From: Saccopteryx bilineata
Lineage: Eukaryota > Chordata > Mammalia > Chiroptera > Emballonuridae
Reading direction: 5' to 3'
Length of the DNA: 64,000 nt
NCBI RefSeq assembly: GCF_036850765.1
Contig: NC_089491.1
Location: 182,879,520-182,943,519, forward strand
A model generated the notes under the pieces. That model was not told where the DNA came from. It did not search any database and saw only the letters and a list, made by a program, of their open reading frames with translations. Made by a program: the position numbers and the translations under genes. Below are positions 58,282 through 64,000 of the stretch, in pieces. The first letter of the stretch is position 1; each line of letters starts with the position of its first letter.

Positions 58282-59527
58282 ATAGGACAACAGGAGTCTG
58301 TGCTGGGATCCCCGCTCGAGTGCCTGTTGAAGAATTTTTCTGATTTCCAGAAGAGAGCTCAGGGGTACAGAGGTCCGCAGCCGAGTCCAGGTTTCCTCCA
58401 GACCTTGAGCCAGCTGGAATGGCCTACATTTAATGTGGGATGGCCCACAGAGGGCACTTTTGACCTTTCAACTTTGTTTGCTGTCAGAGCCAAAGTCTAT
58501 AAGGCTCCCCACCCAGACCAATACCTGTATTTGGATGTATGGGTAGATACAGCCATTTTGCCTCCTTTTCTGGGAGGTGCAGCCATTTTGCCTCTTTCTC
58601 TGGGAGGAGCAGCCATTTTGCCTCTCCAGGAGGTGCCACCGGCACCAGATGCTGGCCCACGGGCACCTCCTCACCTCATCTATGTGCCTTTTTCCACTAG
58701 TGAATTATACAATTGGAAACATCAGAATCCCCCGTTTTCCGAGAATCCTCAGGGACTAATATCTCTCCTTAAGACCATTTTTAGGACCCATGAGCCCACA
58801 TGGGATGATTGTCAGCAGATTTTACAAACCCTCTTCACTTCAGAAGAAAGGGAAAGAATAATAAAGAGAAGCTGCTAAGGCGGTATTGGGAGAAGAAAGG
58901 GAAACTCGGGAGGGAAGAAGGGAAATAGAAGATGTTCTCCCATCTCAACCTCCTACCTGGGACCCTAATAGCACTGGGGGAAGGGACACGCTCCTCCAGT
59001 ATCGCCGGGCTCTGTTGAGGGGGCTCAAGGCAGCAGCTAGAAAGCCAACCAACTTTAGCAAGGTAAGTGAAGTCATCCAGGGAAGAGAGGAATCCCCAGC
59101 AGCCTTTCTAGAAATACTCATAGAGGCTTATAGAGTATATACCCCTCTAGATCCTGAGGCAGAAGAGAACAGAAGACTAGTAAATATAGCCTTTGTGACT
59201 CAGGCCGCTTCAGATATTAGGAATAAGCTTCAGAAGATAGAGGGATTTGAAGGAGAGAATAGGAGTAAGCTATTAGAAATAGCCCAGAAAGTATATATTA
59301 ACAGGGATGATTCGGAGGTCAGAAGAGCAAAGGAGGTAGCCAAGATCCTGATTGCTGCTCAGAAACCTCCCCCCAAAGGAAAAGGGGGATAGAGGAAGGG
59401 CCAAGGACAGCGAATAGACAAGGATCAATGTGCCTATTGCAAGGAGAAAGGACACTGGAAGAGAGAGTGCCCAAAGTTGAGGGCCGACAGCCAGAGGCCA
59501 AAACAAGCCCCAGAGGTCTTGCTTTAA
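58282..59527 (+). pseudogene. gag: gag of the endogenous gammaretrovirus, broken
   Basis: Gag builds the virion shell (matrix, p12-like, capsid, nucleocapsid). At 58282 the codon where the family starts is ATA, not ATG, and is followed by a GQQESVLGSPL matrix start. WPTFNVGWPTEGTF (about 58420) is matrix. The next part carries a 30-bp tandem repeat and is shorter than usual. NPPFSENPQG (58730) begins capsid, and the capsid helices continue to EREEIK-like sequence. A frameshift near 58865 shifts into the frame of 58886-59392 (TPLDPEAEEN, major homology-type region near 59050-59160). A TAG at 59390 interrupts it. The nucleocapsid zinc knuckle [14 protein letters not shown] (59429-59470) follows in the same frame, ending at a TAA at 59525. 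Confidence 0.9.
58551..58639 (+). repeat. In-frame 30-bp tandem repeat inside gag
   Basis: AGCCATTTTG recurs at 58551, 58581 and 58611, giving nearly three copies of a 30-base unit. It encodes a ten-residue motif (AILPPFLGGA, then variants) at the matrix/p12 boundary. The period is an exact multiple of three, so the frame is kept. Confidence 0.95.
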
Positions 59528-59548
59528 ATCTTAGACTGACGGGGCTAG

Positions 59549-60121
59549 GGCTTCATTCCCGTCGGCTCCCAGGAGCCCATGGTCACCTTAACAGTCAAAG
59601 GAAAACCATTAGACTTCCTAGTCGACACGGGAGCCACCTATTCAGTCCTAAAGAAACCACAGCACCAGATGCAGAAGGCAACTACTAAGATAATGGGGAC
59701 AATGGGCAAAGCAGAAGCCTACCCATGGGCCACCACAAGAATTACTGACTTAGGTCGAGGCACCATCACCCACTCTTTCCTAGTCATTCCAGACTGCCCT
59801 TACCCACTGCTTAGAAGGGACTTATTGCAGAAACTTCAGGCCACCATAACCTTCCGATGGGAGGAAAGCCCTATGGGGAACAAAGAGGCAGGGGTCAGCA
59901 TGGAAGTAACTGTCCCACTGTCTGAAGAACACTTACCTGCCACCATCCTAGAAGGTAAGGAGGCTGAGGAAGGGGTTCCAGACACCCTGCATGCCCAGGT
60001 ACCTGAGGTTTGGGCAGAAACCAACCCCCAAGGTTTGGCCGCTCACCAACCACCTGTCCTGGTGCAACTGCTTAGCACTGCTAGACTGGTTAGGATCAGG
60101 CAGTACCCAGTCCCAGCCTGA
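59549..60121 (+). pseudogene. pro: pro (aspartic protease) and start of RT, broken
   Basis: The protease cuts Gag-Pol. It lies in the same frame as gag's nucleocapsid, separated by stops at 59525 (TAA), 59537 (TGA, followed by CGG) and 59546 (TAG), so readthrough of a single stop would have linked them originally. The catalytic LVDTGA is at 59618-59635 and the second conserved region, near 59800-59830, reads CPYPLLRRDLLQKL. The sequence runs on into the N-terminal part of RT until a TGA at 60119. The length between is normal for protease plus connector. Confidence 0.88.
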
Positions 60122-61468
60122 GCTAGACAGGGAATCACCCGGCACTTGCAACGCCTACTAGAGGCAGGCATCCTCCGAAGGTGCCAATCAGCCTGGAACA
60201 CCCCGTTGCTTCCCGTCCAGAAACCAGGGAGACAAGACTATCATCTGATCCAGGACTTGCGGGAGGTGAATGCGCAGATAGAGACTATTCATCCCACTGT
60301 GCCCAACCCGTATACCTTACTGAGCTCATTGCCCCCAACTCATACCTATTATTCTGTCCTGGATTTGAAGGATGCCTTCTTTTGTATTCCCCTGGCGCCT
60401 CAGAGCCAAGAGATCTTTGCCTTTGAATAGAATGACTCAGATAATAGACAGATGGGGCAGTTCACTTGGACCAGACTACCACAAGGGTTTAAGAATTCCC
60501 CCACCATTTTTAATGAAGCCCTCAGCAAAGATCTGCAGGTTTTCCGCTCCTCCCATCCATCGATCGTACTGCTCCAGTATGTGGATGACATCCTCATAGC
60601 TGCCAAGGACGAAGGAGAGTGTGAGGAAGCTACCTCAGACCTGCTACAAGATCTCGGGTGAATGGGGTATCGAGTCTCCGCCAAGAAGGCCCAGATTGTG
60701 ACGCAAACTGTAAGTTATTTGGGGTATAACTTACAGGGAGGGCAAAGGACATTGTCCAGCCAGCGAATTCAGACGGTCTTGCAGATCCCCAAGCCTACTA
60801 ACAAGAGGCAGGTACGAGAATTCCTAGGTGCAGTAGGATACTGCTGACTGTGAATATTGGGCTTTGCAGAACTAGCTAAACCCCTACACGAACTAACCAG
60901 GGGTAAGGAAGAGCAGTTCACATAGACAGATAAGGAGAAGCAAGCAGTCCAAGAGCTTAAAGAGGCCCTAGTGACTGCCCCAGCTTTGGCCCTGCCAGAT
61001 CTAGCCAAACCCTTTCAGCTATTTATAGCAGAAAAGGGAGGGGTAGCTTTAGGGGTATGAGCCAAGAACTTGGGCTGTAGAAGAGGCCTGTCACCTATCT
61101 GTCCAAGAAACTTGATCCTGTAGCCTCGGGATGGCCAACACATCTGAGGGCACTTACTGCCACCTCCATACTAGTCAAGGAGGCTAGTAAATTAACTTCA
61201 GGGCAGGACATCAAAGTCATTAGGGAACACTATGTAGAGCAAGTGCTACGAGCACCTCCTGGCTATCTAATGCACAGCTATCGCAGTATCAGGCTCAGCT
61301 GCTGAACCTTCCATCTGTTCAGTTCCTCAAAACTGCTGCCCTGAACCCAGCAACCCTGTTGCCAATACCGGACTCCACTTTGGTCCATAGTTGCAAACAA
61401 ATCCTTGACACAGTGACTGGCTCCTGCCCAGACTTAAGGGATCAAGCATACGGGAAGGCAGACCTGAC
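60122..61468 (+). pseudogene. pol: pol reverse transcriptase domain, broken
   Basis: RT copies genomic RNA into DNA. Conserved blocks appear in order: [12 protein letters not shown] near 60194, QDLREVN near 60254, [15 protein letters not shown] near 60350, [15 protein letters not shown] near 60468, and the catalytic QYVDDILIA with YVDD at 60578-60589. Then LGYNLQGGQR (60719) and REFLGAVGYC (60818), the start of the connection region. In this single frame, stops lie at 60119, 60428, 60659, 60845, 60851, 60923 and 61058. Between about 61060 and 61470 the frame shifts once before RNase H. Confidence 0.9.
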
Positions 61469-61928
61469 CCTCTTTACTGATGGGAGCAGTTTTATTAAGG
61501 ATGGACAGTGACATGCAGGGGCAGCAGTGACCACAGAAAATAAGGTCCTGTGGCAGAAAGCACTGCCTGCAGGAACACCTGCACAAAGGGCGGAGCTAAT
61601 AGGACTAACCCAAGCCTTACAGATAGCAGAGGGAAAAGTTGCCGATATCTATACTGACAGCCGGTATGCATTTGCCACTGCCCTTGTCCACAGAGCCATA
61701 TACAAGGAGAGAGGCTTACTGACAGCAGGGGGAAAAGACATTAAAAATCGCAATGAAATTCTTGCCCTCCTAAACGCCATTTGGCTACCTACCAAAGTTG
61801 CCATCATTCACTGCAAAGGACACCAGAGAGGGGACTCTCCTATTGTAAAGGGTAACAACCTAGCAGACTCAGCTGAAAGAGAGGCAGCCACTGGGCCACC
61901 GAGAAAGCCTTCTGCCACTGCTGCCTAA
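61469..61928 (+). pseudogene. pol: pol RNase H domain, one internal stop
   Basis: Removes RNA from the RNA/DNA hybrid. It shows LFTDGSSF (61471), [23 protein letters not shown] (61658) and [12 protein letters not shown] (61855). These carry the four acidic active-site positions in the usual order, with the HCKGHQRG element before the last. The domain looks complete apart from a TGA at 61509. It ends near a TAA at 61926, before integrase in another frame or after a further break. Confidence 0.88.
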
Positions 61929-63125
61929 GCCAACGCTACCTCCGGATCCTAGATATTCCCCAGAAGAAGAGCAGGAAGGGATGCAGTTGAAAGGGAAGAA
62001 AAATCAGCAGGGATAGATAGAGCTTCCTGACTCCCGGCTCTATTTATCCCAGGGAATAGTAAGAGAAATAGTAGGAGATATTCATACTAGTACTCATCTA
62101 GGACAAAACAAGCTAGAACAACTTATCAGGAAGTATTATGTAGGGCCCAACATCAGGGATATTGTCCACTCCATTGTCTCGAGGTGCAGCATCTGTGCCA
62201 GAGTAAATGCACAGAATAAAAAGCTACCCCCCCCCTTTGTGAGGTATCTGGAGAAAACTCCAGGAGAACTGTAGGAAATAGATTTCACAGAGATGACCCC
62301 TAGGAAGTCAGGTTATAAGTATCTATTAGTATTAGTAGACACCTTCTCAGGATAGGTGAAAGCATTCCCCACGCGAGGAGAGGCTGCTTCCACAGTCTGC
62401 AAAGTCTTATTAAGGGAAATCATACCTACAATAGATATAGCATTCCCCTAGCCCTAGGATCAGACAATAGACCTGCATTCATATCCAGGATATCTCAAGA
62501 ATTATCCACTAAGTTAGGTATTAATTAGAAATTGCATTGCATTTATAGGCCCCAAAGTTCAGGACAGGTAGAAAGAATGAACAGGAATCTGAAGGAAACT
62601 ATAATTAAGCTGAGAGGGGAGACCGGCGAAAACTGGGTTGAGCTCCTCCCTTTTGCCTTTTTAGAACCAGATGTACCCCCTATCTCAATAAATGGACCCC
62701 TTATGAAATCTTATTTGGGCAACCTGTGTCCCTTGTACCTCAATTGACCAGAAGGGAACTAGAGATTTCTAATCATAATTTCCTCAAGTCCTTGCAGGCC
62801 CTGCAACACATCAGAAGTGAGGTGCAGGCCCTCCAGAGATCAGCCCAATCGAATGCGGAACACAGCTCCCGACTACTGGAGCCACCGGAGCCTGGACAGT
62901 AGGTGTGGATTCTCAACCACAGAGGGGGCAACCTTAAGCCGCGGTAGAATAGAACGTTCCAGGTGACCCTGAGTACACCCACAGCTATTAAGATAGCTGA
63001 AAAGCCCTACTGGATCCACCTCTCCCACGTGAAGCCGGCCCAACCACCCAACGAAGGATCTCGGAGATGGCAAGTCAAGCAGACCCCTGGAGAGCCTCTA
63101 AAGCTCACTTTCTCCTCCACTTAGG
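61929..63125 (+). pseudogene. pol: pol integrase domain, broken
   Basis: Joins viral DNA to the host chromosome. The N-terminal HHCC zinc site is seen as a histidine pair (about 62074-62094) followed by CSICARV near 62188. The catalytic core has the first Asp in EIDFTEM (62275), the second in SDNRPAF (about 62460) and the Glu in SSGQVERMN (62561). A C-terminal domain ends with HVKPAQPPNE near 63030. Stops at 62272, 62353, 62526 and 62945 and at least two frameshifts break it. Length is close to the family norm. Confidence 0.87.
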
Positions 63126-64000
63126 ACTAATAACTTTTTATTGTTTACTTAGTAAGGGACTAGAGTTGCAGGAATAGGTTTTAATCAGGACAGCAGATAG
63201 CACAGTTATAGCACAGAATAACACCTAGGAAAGGAACCTGCTACCTCCTGGCAAATTTCACCTTAGGTAATTCCAATTACAGTGACTATTGCCTTAACCA
63301 AGAAACCCTACCTGCCACCCTAGAGGGCCCAAAAGTAACGAAGGCACCTGAAGGACTATAGTTTGTGTGCACTCAAGGTATCTTCAAGTGTATAGTCCCC
63401 ACTCATCCTGAACTTTGTGTAAGTGCTTATATTATTCCACAGGTATATCTGTATGGGGGAAACCCCAAATTTCTTGTTGCTCCCCCGAGGCGGGCAAAAC
63501 GAGCTCCACTCCTTACTCCTATCATAGCTACCATAGGAATTGTAGGGTCAGCAGCAGTAGGGACAGCATCCCTCATTCAAGGGGAACTTACCCTCAGACA
63601 GCTATCCAAGACATTCTCCAAAGATATTACGCTTCTCCAAAACCAGGTAATATACCTCGAGAAGCAAATAGACTCCCTAGCCGAGGTAGCCCTTCAGAAT
63701 AGGAGAGGGCTAGACCTCCCCCTCCTTGAGCAAGGAGGACTGTGTGCTGCTTTAAGAGAAGAATGTTGTTTTTATGCTAACCACTCTTGAGTAATTAGAG
63801 AGAATATCAAGATACTTGCAAACAGATTAAAGAATAGGAACCTAGAAGAAGACAGCCCTAGCTAGTATGCCTCTATGTTCAAGACTTCTCCTTGGTTAAC
63901 TACTCTCATATCTGCAATTGCTGGACCCCTCCTATTATTCTTATTGGCTCTTACCTTTGGACCAATAATCCTTAATAAGCTCCTTGCATTCATAAAGAAG
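63126..64000 (+). pseudogene. env: env remnant: transmembrane subunit with little surface subunit, cut by window end
   Basis: Env mediates attachment (surface part) and fusion (transmembrane part). Only about 360 bases lie between pol and the subunit junction, far too few for a whole surface protein, so most of it is deleted. The furin-type junction RRAKR is near 63488-63502. A hydrophobic fusion-peptide region, a heptad-type helix, an immunosuppressive-domain-like segment near 63695-63740 and CX6CC at 63743-63769 follow. A TGA at 63788 stops the frame. The same frame later encodes a membrane anchor (GPLLLFLLALTFGPIIL, about 63925-63975). The cytoplasmic tail and 3' LTR are outside the window. 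Described only; not functional. Confidence 0.88.

Larger units (their letters stand above)
57473..64000 (+). mobile_element. Class I (gammaretrovirus-like) endogenous retrovirus, inactive, cut by window end
   Basis: The order LTR, tRNA-Pro-like primer site, leader, gag, pro, RT, RNase H, integrase, env matches a simple gammaretrovirus. Class is supported by the primer site, a single CCHC zinc knuckle, pro continuing in the gag frame, YVDD at the RT site and a CX6CC motif in the transmembrane protein. Every gene has stops or frameshifts and the gag start is altered, so no protein can be made as is. The 3' LTR lies beyond the window, so age by LTR comparison cannot be judged here. Confidence 0.95.

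Noticed and set aside
58551..58639. CRISPR-like array
   Set aside because: The repeats are directly adjacent without spacers and lie in frame inside gag, in a mammalian genome.
57473..64000. Intact or potentially active retrovirus
   Set aside because: The gag start is altered, every gene has stops or frameshifts and most of the surface subunit is missing.

Overview
The window is mammalian nuclear DNA from an intergenic or intronic, repeat-dense stretch. I find no intact host protein-coding gene, no RNA gene and no bacterial-type feature. The two abundant tRNA-derived SINE families and the L1 lineage point to a bat. My memory of the SINE consensus sequences favours the horseshoe/roundleaf bat lineage (Rhinolophoidea), which is an inference that a repeat-library search would settle.

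Layout. 1-11.3 kb: mostly unique or very old sequence holding a YBX1 processed pseudogene (minus strand, interrupted by a SINE), a pogo/Tigger-like relic, an L1 fragment joined to a SINE head, and old MIR, LINE and hAT relics. 11.7-17.7 kb: one nearly full-length but broken L1 (5' region, ORF1, ORF2, G-rich 3' UTR, A-tail, imperfect target-site duplication). A 131-bp segment very like an internal exon of ELOVL6 lies between its apparent 5' boundary and the recognisable L1 leader. 18-35 kb: L1 fragments, SINEs, two Tigger-like transposons (one carrying a nested hAT element), a solo-LTR-like block and largely unique DNA. 35.5-37.6 kb: a decayed, intronless reading frame of about 550 codons. It belongs to a Cys-rich protein family that I recall as uncharacterised in other animals, has spaced acidic residues that could suit a DDE/RNase H fold, and is split by a young SINE with a perfect 15-bp target duplication. 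38-57 kb: further L1 pieces, several short hAT elements with 8-bp duplications, a mariner-derived MITE, a 73-bp palindromic MITE, and several LTR fragments including a solo LTR with a perfect 5-bp duplication.

57.5-64 kb: a class I (gammaretrovirus-like) endogenous retrovirus in + orientation, cut by the window end. It has a 416-bp 5' LTR, a primer-binding site resembling that for tRNA-Pro, gag, pro, pol (RT, RNase H, integrase) and a 3' env remnant. All its genes are broken. Several stops fall where the family usually has tryptophan, and the surface-protein half of env is mostly missing while the transmembrane half is recognisable.

Nothing here works as an operon or pathway. The window is best read as a record of layered insertions, with order of arrival recoverable from nesting and target-site duplications. 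Coordinates of old repeats are approximate, and family names for ancient repeats come from memory.
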